The position numbers and the translations under genes were made by a program. Below are positions 33,216 to 42,245 of a DNA stretch of 47,082 bases, piece after piece; position 1 is the stretch's first letter; each line of letters begins with the position of its first letter. Origin of the DNA: Anaerolineaceae bacterium (GTDB lineage: Bacteria > Chloroflexota > Anaerolineae > Anaerolineales > Anaerolineaceae); NCBI GenBank assembly GCA_017417055.1, contig JAFPZX010000083.1:1-47082 (forward strand), given 5' to 3'. A model generated the notes under the pieces. The model did not search any database and was not told the origin of the DNA. It was given only the letters and a program-made list of their open reading frames with translations.

Positions 33216-34462
33216 GGACGCATGAATCGTATTCTCTTCAGCGTATTCACAGCGTCCTGCAAATGTGCATAAAGCGCATCGGGAATGGCTGGAAGCAGTT
33301 CGGTTTCGATCCCGTATGACGTACAGCGGTTTTTACATCCCACATAAACGCCATCCAGAAAAACAGAGCCGTAATGCCACTCACCCCTAAGCGTGAGCAG
33401 CAGCGACAAAGCACCCGAGGAAAGCGCCGGGGCCGCATACGGCTTGAACCCCAATTCGCGCATTTTCAGATTGGCGGTCTTCGTCAACTCCGTCAATTCC
33501 CGCGAGAGCTCCTCATCATAGTCGTTCAGGGAATTGGCGATCCATAATCCCTCCCCGTGCGGCCCGAACGCGCGGCCATCTTCCAGGAAGGAGGAAAACC
33601 GGCTGTCCCGCTTGGCGTAGTAAGCCGCACGGGCGTTCATCACGCCTAATCCATATCCCTGCACCTGTTCGGGCGCCAATCCCAGTCCATCCCAATTTCC
33701 CTCGTCATCCAGATTGCTTTCCAGATAGGCCGTCTTGGCGAGCGGATCCACCGGGTCGGAGACGGCAGCCCACAGCCCTTTGAATCCCTGTGCGCGTCCC
33801 ATGCGCGCGTAAGAGCGGACCAAAGCAGCGTTCGTCTCAAATTGAGCCATGCGCACATCCTGCACTTTGGAACCAACCGGCGGAATTCCTTTTGATGCTA
33901 CAAACACCAGAACGTCACAGTCAAACAGCTCCTCCGGCGGGACAACAACGACCTCGGGAAATGCGTCATAATTCCAGGGCAGCGCGACCTGCCCCATTTC
34001 AAACTCCCAGCGGGCTGTGAGCTGCGGCGCAATATCACAGATACCGATCCGTGAAATGACATCTCCGCCCAGCAGCTTGAGCCCCATCATCAGCGTCGCC
34101 CCAACGTCACCGATGGCAAGAATATTGACCCGTTTTTTCCCGAAAGACGGAGCTTCGAGCAGCTGTTCCCAATGCTTTCTGCCGCAGTTCACCACCGTCA
34201 ATTGACCGGCTTCCAGCGCGGCGGAAAGGGTGTCATCAAGCGAAAAATCAGGTAAACGAGAGGCGTCCAGCACAGTCAATCCATTTGGTGCGGACAATTG
34301 CCCCGGATGAGCGGAACGGAAGCTTCCGCGTCCCTGAATGGGATCACCTTCGGCAAGGAAAAACAGCTGTTCCCCCTGCCGCGATGCAGTCGGTTTGAGC
34401 CCGGGCCGTGCTGCAGAACTTGCCAGCAGCTTTCCGTTCAATTCATAGTAAAAAAAACTCAT
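33200..34462 (-). CDS. Lactate/malate dehydrogenase-like NAD(P)-binding protein
   Basis: A 420-residue protein with an unfamiliar N-terminal domain (1-110) fused to an LDH/MDH-like fold. VNILAIGDVGATLMMGLKLL (112-131) is the Rossmann loop. VSDPVDPLAK (235-243) corresponds to the NPVD loop, GLGVMNAR (271-278) to the LDSAR arginine strand, and GPHGEG with H302 to the catalytic GEHG histidine. These support a real 2-hydroxyacid or related dehydrogenase, but the substrate loop differs from lactate and malate enzymes. Its start overlaps the stop of the 1577-residue gene by 4 bp (ATGA), so the two are translationally coupled. The C-terminal residues come from a dispersed repeat. Confidence 0.8.
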   Translation of the reverse strand: MSFFYYELNGKLLASSAARPGLKPTASRQGEQLFFLAEGDPIQGRGSFRSAHPGQLSAPNGLTVLDASRLPDFSLDDTLSAALEAGQLTVVNCGRKHWEQLLEAPSFGKKRVNILAIGDVGATLMMGLKLLGGDVISRIGICDIAPQLTARWEFEMGQVALPWNYDAFPEVVVVPPEELFDCDVLVFVASKGIPPVGSKVQDVRMAQFETNAALVRSYARMGRAQGFKGLWAAVSDPVDPLAKTAYLESNLDDEGNWDGLGLAPEQVQGYGLGVMNARAAYYAKRDSRFSSFLEDGRAFGPHGEGLWIANSLNDYDEELSRELTELTKTANLKMRELGFKPYAAPALSSGALSLLLTLRGEWHYGSVFLDGVYVGCKNRCTSYGIETELLPAIPDALYAHLQDAVNTLKRIRFMRPAILL

Positions 34463-37400
34463 CGGACACCTCTCATCAACTGTTCCAGATCATTTTCAAG
34501 GTAAACTGAGGCGGCCAGGTTCGGATCATAATGCAGACAGGCGCCTTTGTCCGGACAGAGCGGCAAAATCACCGCTTCACTCAGCCGGCTGAGCGTCAGG
34601 TTGCGAGCAAAGTGCTCCCGGTAAACCTGTTCCAGCATCAGCATCACATCGTGTGCCGATTCAATGCAGCAGCGGGAGACCTCAAACACAGCTTCCCGGG
34701 AACAATCCGGACCGAACTCCGGTTCGGCATAAGGCAGGATCTGGTTGATGCCCGGGAGCAGTCCCGGCACCGGTTCACTGTCGCGCAAAACGGTATCACC
34801 GCCGATAAACGGATATAAGGTGGATTCAATCAGATACTGGCGCAGCGTCGGCAGGTAATAAGCGCCGTCGACCGGCAGATTGCGTTCTTTCATCAGGTCT
34901 TTCCCGTGACCGGAAAGGACCCCGACCAGCACCAGGCGGATGTCGATATTTTCCTGCTTGAACAAGGGATCGAGCGCCCGGATACGGTGACCCGGATGCA
35001 TGATGTCATCCACGAGGATCACCGGGCGATCAAAGGATTTGATGGTCCGGATCTGGTAGGGGATCGGCGGATAGTACGGAAAAGCCTCGATGGTCCTTGT
35101 GCGCAGATCAGGTGCATAAACCTTATCGGTGTGGATGGTTTTGGTTACGGTATTCGGCAGTATCTTGCCGCGCAGCATCTTACCGAAAGGAACGCACATG
35201 CACTCCCCCAGCATTCGCGGTGTGACGGGGACGCTTGGTACATGATTGAAAGCGGTGATTCGTTCCAGCAGACGCTGGTGGATCACATCGGAAGAAAGCG
35301 TGAGCACCAGAGAATCCGGGTATAGCCCGGTAAGCGCGTGCTGCAGGCGGGTATGACAGCGGGAAATGACTTCCTTGATGCGGATGTCTCCGGCGAGCGG
35401 CTCCTGGATGGTGGTTTCCAGATTGCGGATCAGCACCAGCGGTGTGTGCATATCCACCTCCAGATATGGGGCCATCCCTTCATAGCGTTTGAACCCTTGC
35501 CGTGTCAGCAAATCTTCCAATTCTTCCGTAATTCCGCTGCGCGGATGGCAGACTGCGTAAACACACTCATCCTCCAGAGATCGGGCGATCACTTCACTCA
35601 TCAGGAGCTGGGCATTGTCACTGTGAGCGGAAATTCCCGTGATGAAAAGGATTTTCCCGGAAGCCCGCAGACGAATGCGGTCTGCCAATGCCGCATCCTG
35701 GACGGCGGCAAAGAGCTCGGAAGTACCCAGGTAGCGCCAGGAAAGGGCGCCGACACAGCTTGCGCTGCGCCGCATGAGCAGGAGTTTGTCCCCATCCCGT
35801 CCGGCATCGGCCGTGAGTTTTCCAAATTCATCACTCAGCCGCAGGGTCTGGTTGTAAGGCGGCGTGAGCCAGTCAAAGGAAATCTCTGAGGCCGTCAGCA
35901 GCGGTTTGTCCTGGCGGTCCCTCAGATAAAGTCCGTTTTGGTAGATAAAGTCCTGAATGGCCGGATCGATGAAATGAGAAATGTCGCGGTTCTGATCCAC
36001 GTTATCGCGGATCCGTGTGGAGCTGATGTCTTCTAATTCCGGCGGCAGCCGCAGCTCGATCAAATCCCCGGTCATGTGCAGCGCTTCCTTGGGCGGCAGT
36101 GCGGGCTGGTCGGGACGGAGGAAAATCACATGGTTCATGGAATGGATCGACCATGGTTCCGGCTCCTTTTTGTAAGCGGAAGCATTCGCGATAACGTCCG
36201 CACCGGCAACGATGTAAAGCTCCATTCCCTCGAAAATATCCCTCAGACGTTTGAGATCATGCGGGTTGGCGATGTTGACGGGAATCTCATCCGGGAAAAG
36301 GTGAACCCTGAAATCTCCTGCCACAGACATGTTGATGATCTGCCTGCGGATCAGGTGCGGCTGGGGTTTTTTGGACCAGGAAAACTCATCAACGGCCAGA
36401 TATACCTCAAAACCCAGTTCCCGGATCGCGCGGACGATCCCTTTATGGGACAGGGTGAAGGGGTCAAAGGTTCCCGGGAAGAACGCTATCTTTTTCGGAT
36501 GTTCAAAGGGGAATGTGCCGCGGTCGATGCGGTAGCGTGCCAGGAAACGCTCAATGTGAGCCAAAGCGGAGGCACGGTAAAAGAACGTGAGTACGTCCTG
36601 ATCCGGTGATTTTTCCAGCAGGAACAGCAACTTACGGCAGCAAAGGGTGAAAAGATCAGCCCGTTCGCCCAGTGTCAGAACATCCCCATCAAAAAGCTGC
36701 GCGATAACCAGCAGCGCTTCCTGACGGACGGCCTCGCGGTAATGTGCCAGCCCCTGGAACAGCAGCCCTAAGAGCTCATACCGCCGTTCGTTATACAGCG
36801 CGATTGGTTCGGAAAAACGGCCGCGGTAGGTGCCGTAATACTGCAGCAGTACCCCGATGGTGCGCAATGCGCCGTGAACGGTGCTGTCTGCCGGGGAACC
36901 GAGCAGCGTCCGCAGCCAGATCACCTGTTCATTCAACTCACTGGGATGCAGCAGCAAAGCAGCCCGCCCCAGATAATCGGGAATATATTTGGAAATACCT
37001 GTCTGCCCGAGTTCGATCCCTTTTCCCAGTTCCACGACCACTTCATTGCGCTGTTCCCGCCGAAGCAGCGGGAGCACGGTGAGCAGCGCTTCACCGGCGG
37101 CATGACGGACAACGACCCGTTCGGATACTTTGACCAGGTTGGAAAAATGGGTGCAGATATGCAGCATGTTGTCGACATGTCCCTGTTTGGCTTGTGCCTT
37201 CAAAACCTCAATGCCGACGATCTTGCTCACCCAGGGAGTAGCGGTTTTGAGGTTATCCAGAAAGATGTCATCCGCCACTTCCTGCCTGTAAAACAGGGTG
37301 ATATCCTCCGCGTTCCGGTCCCCGGCCCGCTGCAGGATGCTGGCTTTCAGGAAGCGGAGCGTCAGACTTTCGTCCGTGATGCCGTTCGCGACAGCAGCGA

Positions 37401-39192
37401 TGGTGCGCATTTGATCCGAGGCCTGCGGCAGCGGACGCTGAGCTTCCCGCAGGAAAAGCAGCGCCGCGGTTTGCAGCCGTGTGTCTCCGTTTTCAGCAAA
37501 ATAAGCGGAAAATTCGATGAGCTGAGCGCGCTTTTCTTCATCGTAATACTGCCCGGACAGGCTGCGGATGGCGTCAAGCAGGGTGAAGGCTGTGTCGTCA
37601 TCCAGCTTTTCCGGTTCCTTGTACTGGCTCAGCAGGGCGTTGATAAAACGGGACTGTGCCTCCGCAAGGCAGTTCCGTAGCACCGCATCAAGGACGATGT
37701 GTAGGGTAAACCCGATCTGCGAACGCTGCTGCGCGGTGATTTTGTGATCCGGACGGATGATCTTTTCCAGATATTCATCCCAAAGCCGGAAGGGGACCTC
37801 TTCGGCGGGATCCGACGGCGCGTCAACGGGCAGGCTTTTCCGGTAAACCAGATGAAAGCGGGCGATGATTTTCCCGATCAGCTGGGCTGCCTGACGGCGG
37901 ATGTCGCCTTCGCGGTGGCTCAGTAATTCGTATAGAAAAGAAAGCGCCTGCATCTTCTGCCTCGCGGAGAGGTAGGTGCAGTATTCGTCGATGATGTTCA
38001 GATAAACGCGCAGCTGCTTCCAGCTTCGTGAGGCGTGGGCGGCTTCGATGATGTTGCCGAATTTCCGTTCACTGGAAAGCTGATGCATCAGGCGCAGGTG
38101 ATGTTCCATGGAAAGGTTTGTGAGCCGGTCCACGGCCTGATCCGATTGCAGCAGCACCGGGTCGACCTCGGTCGGCGGGGTCTGCGGATTCCCGGTCAGG
38201 GAAATATCTGCGCCAAGTGAAAGCAGGTAACTCTCGAAGTCCTGCAGCCGCCGGTAAACCAGTTCATAGCGGCGCCGTTTTGCCGCGTCCACATTTTCCA
38301 GTTTATGAAGAATCACATCAAAGGCATCATGCAGCGAAAAGATCACCGTGGTTTCCTGCCCGTTTTCAAAGCGGGATTTGCAGCGCATGTCGGCGTAAAT
38401 CAGGCAGAGGGATTCAGCGGAAAGCGCGTCCAGTTCCAGGTCCCAGGTGGAGTGATTGGATGCGATATGGCTGATGGCAGCCATGCCGCGGTTTTCCAGC
38501 CAATGTCCGGTGTAATAGTAATGGAGGTGTGGGACATTTTCTCCCTCCCGGCATCCGTATTTCCCGATGTCGTGAGCGGCTGCCGCGGCACTGACCAGCG
38601 CGAGGTCGATGTTTTCACCGCCGCTGTCGATCGCCCGGGCAACAGTCAGAGCGATGTGATGCACGCCTGCTATATGGCTGAGCGTACAGAAGGGCGTGAT
38701 TTCATTGCCGATGCGCATCAATTCATAGACATATTCGTTCCGGAACGCATCCAGAAAGCGGCGGTATTCCGTGGAACTGTCACAGATTTCGTATTCTTCC
38801 GGCGTCAGGAATCGGAAATCCCACGCGGGGTCAAAGGGGAGTACACTGCGTTCATAGTCCAGCAATGTCTGGAGGATGATTAGATAGCTTTGCAATCCCT
38901 CATGATAATCTGCTGTATCGGGAAGCGGGTGGATCTGCGGGTACATGCGAGCCCGCAGGGTCTGAAAAGCCAGGGTGCACCATCCCTGCGCGGGAGGTTC
39001 CCCCAGCAGCGGTGAACATGCCTCCGCCACTGCGCCCGGAGATACGCGGGCTTTCAGTGGAAGCAGCGGCTCCAGACACTGCATCACCGCAGCTGACCTG
39101 GCGGCGGCTTCTTTTTTGTCTGAAACGATCCCTCGTGATTCAAAGGCGGCGGTCAATTGTTTTGTCAGTTCACGTGCTGCTTTCCGGTTCAT
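34459..39192 (-). CDS. Giant fusion: HD domain, helical repeats, NadD/CoaD-like adenylyltransferase, GNAT-like and phosphoribosyltransferase-like segments
   Basis: A 1577-residue cytosolic protein, start ATG 39192 after GCAGGAGAGAC. Residues 1-160 are helical. Residues about 165-300 form an HD-domain module: H178/H179 in AGVHHIAL, HD at 207-208 in AAAHDIGKYG and further His at HIASNHSTWD. Residues about 350-890 are HEAT/ARM-like helical repeats. KIAFFPGTFDPFTLSHKG (901-918) and ISSTRIR (1056-1062) define a nucleotidylyltransferase with CoaD-like loop and NadD-like signature. Residues about 1130-1250 resemble a GNAT fold. VILVDDIMHPGHR (1391-1403) is a PRPP-loop-like motif, but the usual TGxT is PGHR. 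The combination suggests nucleotide or NAD-type cofactor chemistry. The actual reaction is unknown. It is the upstream partner of the LDH-like gene. Confidence 0.88.
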   Translation of the reverse strand: MNRKAARELTKQLTAAFESRGIVSDKKEAAARSAAVMQCLEPLLPLKARVSPGAVAEACSPLLGEPPAQGWCTLAFQTLRARMYPQIHPLPDTADYHEGLQSYLIILQTLLDYERSVLPFDPAWDFRFLTPEEYEICDSSTEYRRFLDAFRNEYVYELMRIGNEITPFCTLSHIAGVHHIALTVARAIDSGGENIDLALVSAAAAAHDIGKYGCREGENVPHLHYYYTGHWLENRGMAAISHIASNHSTWDLELDALSAESLCLIYADMRCKSRFENGQETTVIFSLHDAFDVILHKLENVDAAKRRRYELVYRRLQDFESYLLSLGADISLTGNPQTPPTEVDPVLLQSDQAVDRLTNLSMEHHLRLMHQLSSERKFGNIIEAAHASRSWKQLRVYLNIIDEYCTYLSARQKMQALSFLYELLSHREGDIRRQAAQLIGKIIARFHLVYRKSLPVDAPSDPAEEVPFRLWDEYLEKIIRPDHKITAQQRSQIGFTLHIVLDAVLRNCLAEAQSRFINALLSQYKEPEKLDDDTAFTLLDAIRSLSGQYYDEEKRAQLIEFSAYFAENGDTRLQTAALLFLREAQRPLPQASDQMRTIAAVANGITDESLTLRFLKASILQRAGDRNAEDITLFYRQEVADDIFLDNLKTATPWVSKIVGIEVLKAQAKQGHVDNMLHICTHFSNLVKVSERVVVRHAAGEALLTVLPLLRREQRNEVVVELGKGIELGQTGISKYIPDYLGRAALLLHPSELNEQVIWLRTLLGSPADSTVHGALRTIGVLLQYYGTYRGRFSEPIALYNERRYELLGLLFQGLAHYREAVRQEALLVIAQLFDGDVLTLGERADLFTLCCRKLLFLLEKSPDQDVLTFFYRASALAHIERFLARYRIDRGTFPFEHPKKIAFFPGTFDPFTLSHKGIVRAIRELGFEVYLAVDEFSWSKKPQPHLIRRQIINMSVAGDFRVHLFPDEIPVNIANPHDLKRLRDIFEGMELYIVAGADVIANASAYKKEPEPWSIHSMNHVIFLRPDQPALPPKEALHMTGDLIELRLPPELEDISSTRIRDNVDQNRDISHFIDPAIQDFIYQNGLYLRDRQDKPLLTASEISFDWLTPPYNQTLRLSDEFGKLTADAGRDGDKLLLMRRSASCVGALSWRYLGTSELFAAVQDAALADRIRLRASGKILFITGISAHSDNAQLLMSEVIARSLEDECVYAVCHPRSGITEELEDLLTRQGFKRYEGMAPYLEVDMHTPLVLIRNLETTIQEPLAGDIRIKEVISRCHTRLQHALTGLYPDSLVLTLSSDVIHQRLLERITAFNHVPSVPVTPRMLGECMCVPFGKMLRGKILPNTVTKTIHTDKVYAPDLRTRTIEAFPYYPPIPYQIRTIKSFDRPVILVDDIMHPGHRIRALDPLFKQENIDIRLVLVGVLSGHGKDLMKERNLPVDGAYYLPTLRQYLIESTLYPFIGGDTVLRDSEPVPGLLPGINQILPYAEPEFGPDCSREAVFEVSRCCIESAHDVMLMLEQVYREHFARNLTLSRLSEAVILPLCPDKGACLHYDPNLAASVYLENDLEQLMRGVR

Positions 39193-39276
39193 TGCTGTCT
39201 CTCCTGCGCTTATTGAAGAAATTTGTCCTGTATCATTCTATCACAGAATCTTTTTATCAGTGGACAGCGGTAAGTA

Positions 39277-39354
39277 GTTAGGAATTAGGAGTGAGGAGTT
39301 TCATCAAGGGGCAACCTCTGATTTTGTTGTAACTCCTCACTCCTCATTCCTGAC
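39277..39354. repeat. 24-bp inverted repeat of GGAGTGAGGAGT type
   Basis: The left arm (39277-39300) ends TTAGGAGTGAGGAGTT. The right arm (39331-39354) starts AACTCCTCACTCCTCATT. They pair at 22 of 24 positions across a 30-base loop. Confidence 0.75.
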
Positions 39355-39453
39355 TGATAACAAGAGTTTACAGCACAAAATAAAAAAATAAACGGGCAAT
39401 GTTGTCCCTTGACTTTTGTTTAAAATGCGGTAAGGATATAGAACAAACCGTCA

Positions 39454-39629
39454 ACGGGGACGGTTCTCCCGAGGAACGAGGGGAACTGTCCTCTCGCAAC
39501 GCAAGAAAGAGCATTCATCCGGAGAAAACAAGAGGACAGTTCATCCCCATCGCATGGATTAGCGCTCGTCCTTACGAAGCGTGAGGACAGTTCCATTCGG
39601 CGCAAACGCCTCATGTGAACCGTCCCCGT
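39454..39629. repeat. Composite REP-like element
   Basis: The outer 13-bp arms ACGGGGACGGTTC (39454-39466) and GAACCGTCCCCGT (39617-39629) are perfect complements. Between them are further AACTGTCCTC/GAGGACAGTTC words near 39484, 39532 and 39580. It lies just after the stop of the aldo/keto reductase on the minus strand. Confidence 0.72.
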
Positions 39630-39633
39630 TCCT

Positions 39634-40623
39634 TTATTTCAGAGCATTATCTATTTTCGCGAGTTCCTCTTCCGTGAATTGGGTGTTCTGAATGGCTTTC
39701 AGATTTTCGAGAATCTGCGATGGTTTGGAAGCGCCGATGATGACCGAAGTGGTGATGCCGTCGCGCAGTACCCAGGCGAGCGCCATCTGGGAAAGTTTCT
39801 GCCCGCGTTCGGCAGCAATGTTATTCAGCCTGCGGATTTGGGCTAATCGTTCCTCGGTGACAGCGCTTTCTTTCAAAAAGCGGCCGTCGGTGCGGATGCG
39901 GCTGTCCGCGGGAATCCCGTTCAGATAGCGGTCGGTGAGCAGTCCCTGCGCCAGCGGACAGAAAGCCACGATTCCCTTCCCCAATTCCGCGGCGGCCTGT
40001 TTCAGCCCGTTTTCTTCAATGCCACGGTCGAGAATGTTGTAACGGTTCTGGTTCACGACAAAGGGAACATGCAGTTCGCTGAGGATTTTTGCAGCTTCCC
40101 GCATCCGCGGCCCGTCATAATTGGAAAGTCCCGCGTAAAGCGCTTTCCCGGACTGAACAGCCTGAGCGAGCGCGCCCATGGTTTCCTCCAGCGGCGTTTC
40201 CGGATCCGGACGGTGATGATAGAAGATATCGACATAGTCCAAATTCATCCGTTTGAGGGACTGGTCCAGGCTGGACAGCAGATATTTGCGGCTGCCCCAG
40301 TCGCCGTAAGGTCCGGGCCACATCTCGTAACCGGCTTTGGTGGTGACGATAATCTCATCACGGTAAGCGTTCAGGTCTTCCCTCAGGATCTCTCCGAAGT
40401 TCTGTTCTGCGCTGCCCGGCTCCGGCCCATAATTGTTGGCAAGGTCAAAGTGGGTGATGCCATTGTCGAAGGCGGTGAAGATCAGCTGCCGCATGTTCTC
40501 TTTGGGAAAGTGGCTGCCGAAGTTGTGCCATAATCCCAGGGAAACCTGCGGGAGCCGCAGCCCGCTCGCACCGCATTTGACATAGTTCATCGAGCCGTAT
40601 CGATTTTCACTTGCTGTGTACAT
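39634..40623 (-). CDS. Aldo/keto reductase, YghZ/L-glyceraldehyde 3-phosphate reductase type
   Basis: A 329-residue NADPH-dependent TIM-barrel reductase. YVKCGASGLRLPQVSLGLWH, then GITHFDLANNYGPEPGSAEQ carries the catalytic D and Y. Further on are IIVTTKAGYEMWPGPYGDWG (catalytic K and the YghZ-type insert), DYVDIFYHHRPDPETPLEET (catalytic His) and YAGLSNYDGPRM. The C-terminal SVIIGASKPSQILENLKAI binds the cofactor phosphate. Relatives reduce L-glyceraldehyde 3-phosphate or methylglyoxal. It is a single gene with palindromes on both sides. Confidence 0.92.
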   Translation of the reverse strand: MYTASENRYGSMNYVKCGASGLRLPQVSLGLWHNFGSHFPKENMRQLIFTAFDNGITHFDLANNYGPEPGSAEQNFGEILREDLNAYRDEIIVTTKAGYEMWPGPYGDWGSRKYLLSSLDQSLKRMNLDYVDIFYHHRPDPETPLEETMGALAQAVQSGKALYAGLSNYDGPRMREAAKILSELHVPFVVNQNRYNILDRGIEENGLKQAAAELGKGIVAFCPLAQGLLTDRYLNGIPADSRIRTDGRFLKESAVTEERLAQIRRLNNIAAERGQKLSQMALAWVLRDGITTSVIIGASKPSQILENLKAIQNTQFTEEELAKIDNALK

Positions 40624-40644
40624 AATTACTACTCCGTACTAATT

Positions 40645-40675
40645 CGGGGACTGTCCCTTCATGGGACAGTCCCCG
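40645..40675. repeat. REP-like palindrome, GGGGACTGTCCC
   Basis: CGGGGACTGTCCC (40645-40657) and GGGACAGTCCCCG (40663-40675) are perfect 13-bp arms with a TTCAT loop, between the gcvPB stop and the reductase start. Confidence 0.78.
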
Positions 40676-40698
40676 GAAAAGGTTATATTGCTGAGCCG

Positions 40699-40757
40699 CA
40701 CATGGGGACAGGCACACTTTTGTCGGCATCGCGGCAAAAGGTGCCTGTCCCCATGTG
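40699..40757. repeat. REP-like palindrome, CACATGGGGACAGGCAC
   Basis: Arms CACATGGGGACAGGCAC (40699-40715) and GTGCCTGTCCCCATGTG (40741-40757) are perfect 17-bp complements. The left half through 40735 also resembles the minus strand of the cores of R1 and R2. Confidence 0.8.
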
Positions 40758-40775
40758 CTCCGTGAATTGCAGCGC

Positions 40776-42245
40776 TTAAGCCGTCAGGATCAGATCCTTG
40801 GCAGCTTTGACTTCATCCATCCGACCGAAAGGTGTGGTCAGCGGGGCGTCGTGGAGAAGCTGCGGATTTTCCTCTGCTTCCTTCGCGATGGCCAGCATGG
40901 CTTCGATGAACTCATCCAGGACCTGTTTGCTTTCCGTCTCGGTCGGTTCGATCATCAGCGCTTCATGGACGATGAGCGGAAAGTAATTCGTCGGCGGATG
41001 GAACTTATAATCCATCAGGCGCTTGGCGATATCCAGCGCTCTCACTTCCGGCGCGTTGGGCAGCTTGCCTTCCAGGACAAACTCATGCATGCACGGACGG
41101 TCGAAGGGCAACGGATAGACCTTTTTGAGCGCGGACATCATGTAATTCGCGTTCAGTGTGGCATATTCGCTCACGCGGCGCAGCCCTTCTTCCCCTTCCA
41201 TCAGAATATAGACGTAAGCTTTGAGCATCACGCCAAAATGACCCCAGAAGGAGCGGACCTGTCCCATGCTTTCTTCCGGCATCTTCAAGCCATAAAGCGG
41301 AGGCATTTCCTCAGTTTCCTCTTCCAGCACACAGGCAACCGGTCCCGGAATATAGTCAGCCAGGAAGGCCTTCGCACAGATCGGACCGGAGCCCGGACCG
41401 CCGCCGCCGTGCGGGGTAGCGAAAGTCTTGTGCAGGTTGAAGTGCATCACGTCAAAACCCAGGTCGCCCGGGCGGGCAATGCCCAGCAGCGCGTTCATGT
41501 TGGCGCCGTCACCATAGACTAGACCGCCGGCTTTGTGGACCATCTCGTTGACTTCAACGATGTGCTCATCGAAGAGCCCGAGCGTGTTCGGGTTGGTGAT
41601 CATAATACCGGCCAGCTCATCATTGCAGAGCGGAGCCAATTTCTCCAGATCAATATTTCCGCGTTCGTCCGTCGGGACCGGTTTGACCACCAGTCCGCTC
41701 ATGGCGGAGGTCGCCGGGTTGGTGCCGTGGGCGCTATCCGGGATGAGCATGACCTTGCGTTTGTCATGTCCCTGTGCCTGGTGCCAGGCCACGATGGTCT
41801 TAACACCGCTGAATTCGCCATGGGCACCGGCTGCCGGGGTGAGAGTGCAGGCATCCATGCCGCTGATGCGCTGGAGCATGTCCTGCAGTTCGTACATCAC
41901 AAGAAGGCAGCCCTGTACCGTTTCAATGGGCTGCAGCGGGTGGATGTTGGCAAATCCGTCCAGACGGCTGAGCTTTTCGTCGATCTTCGGGTTGTATTTC
42001 ATCGTGCAGGAACCCAGCGGATAAAAGCCGTTATCAAGAGAATAATTCAATTCTGAGAGATTGGTGAAGTGGCGGACCACATCCGCTTCGGAAAGCTCCG
42101 GCATCGGCAGCTCATCGCGCAGCAGCTCCGCGGGCAGTTCTGTTTCGGGAACGTCGCAATTCGGATAGCGCATCCCGCGGCGTCCGGCGGAAGAAAGTTC
42201 AAAAATCGTCTTTTGTTCGTTTCCGGTTGTCGGTTTAGTGCACAT
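40776..42245 (-). CDS. gcvPB: Glycine dehydrogenase (decarboxylating) subunit 2, P-protein beta half
   Basis: A 489-residue PLP-dependent subunit of the glycine cleavage P-protein. YPLGSCTMKYNPKIDEKLSR and PAAGAHGEFSGVKTIVAWHQ are near the N-terminal half. IPDSAHGTNPATSAMSGLVV and FNLHKTFATPHGGGGPGSGP follow, with PLP lysine K273. Together with GcvPA it decarboxylates glycine and passes aminomethyl to the lipoyl arm of GcvH. Its start overlaps the end of gcvPA by 11 bp. Last gene of the three-gene operon. Confidence 0.97.
   Translation of the reverse strand: MCTKPTTGNEQKTIFELSSAGRRGMRYPNCDVPETELPAELLRDELPMPELSEADVVRHFTNLSELNYSLDNGFYPLGSCTMKYNPKIDEKLSRLDGFANIHPLQPIETVQGCLLVMYELQDMLQRISGMDACTLTPAAGAHGEFSGVKTIVAWHQAQGHDKRKVMLIPDSAHGTNPATSAMSGLVVKPVPTDERGNIDLEKLAPLCNDELAGIMITNPNTLGLFDEHIVEVNEMVHKAGGLVYGDGANMNALLGIARPGDLGFDVMHFNLHKTFATPHGGGGPGSGPICAKAFLADYIPGPVACVLEEETEEMPPLYGLKMPEESMGQVRSFWGHFGVMLKAYVYILMEGEEGLRRVSEYATLNANYMMSALKKVYPLPFDRPCMHEFVLEGKLPNAPEVRALDIAKRLMDYKFHPPTNYFPLIVHEALMIEPTETESKQVLDEFIEAMLAIAKEAEENPQLLHDAPLTTPFGRMDEVKAAKDLILTA

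Larger units (their letters stand above)
39193..39633. other. 440-bp gene-free spacer packed with inverted repeats
   Basis: It contains the 24-bp inverted repeat at 39277-39354 and the composite REP-like element at 39454-39629, both listed separately. The stretch between has no coding frame that resembles a protein. Confidence 0.6.

Noticed and set aside
34906-38883. Several 100-270-residue plus-strand open frames across the giant fusion gene
   Set aside because: They are shadows of GC-rich codons on the other strand; the minus-strand frame is unbroken for 1577 residues with clear motifs.
39409-39440. TTGACT followed by an AT-rich -10-like stretch on the plus strand
   Set aside because: No plus-strand gene follows, and spacing to a good -10 box is poor.
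39399-39614. Short open frames on both strands between the fusion gene and the reductase
   Set aside because: They coincide with the composite palindromic repeat and encode no protein-like sequence.
41533-42056. Long plus-strand open frames inside gcvPB
   Set aside because: They are antisense to a strongly conserved gene and have no family resemblance or ribosome binding site.
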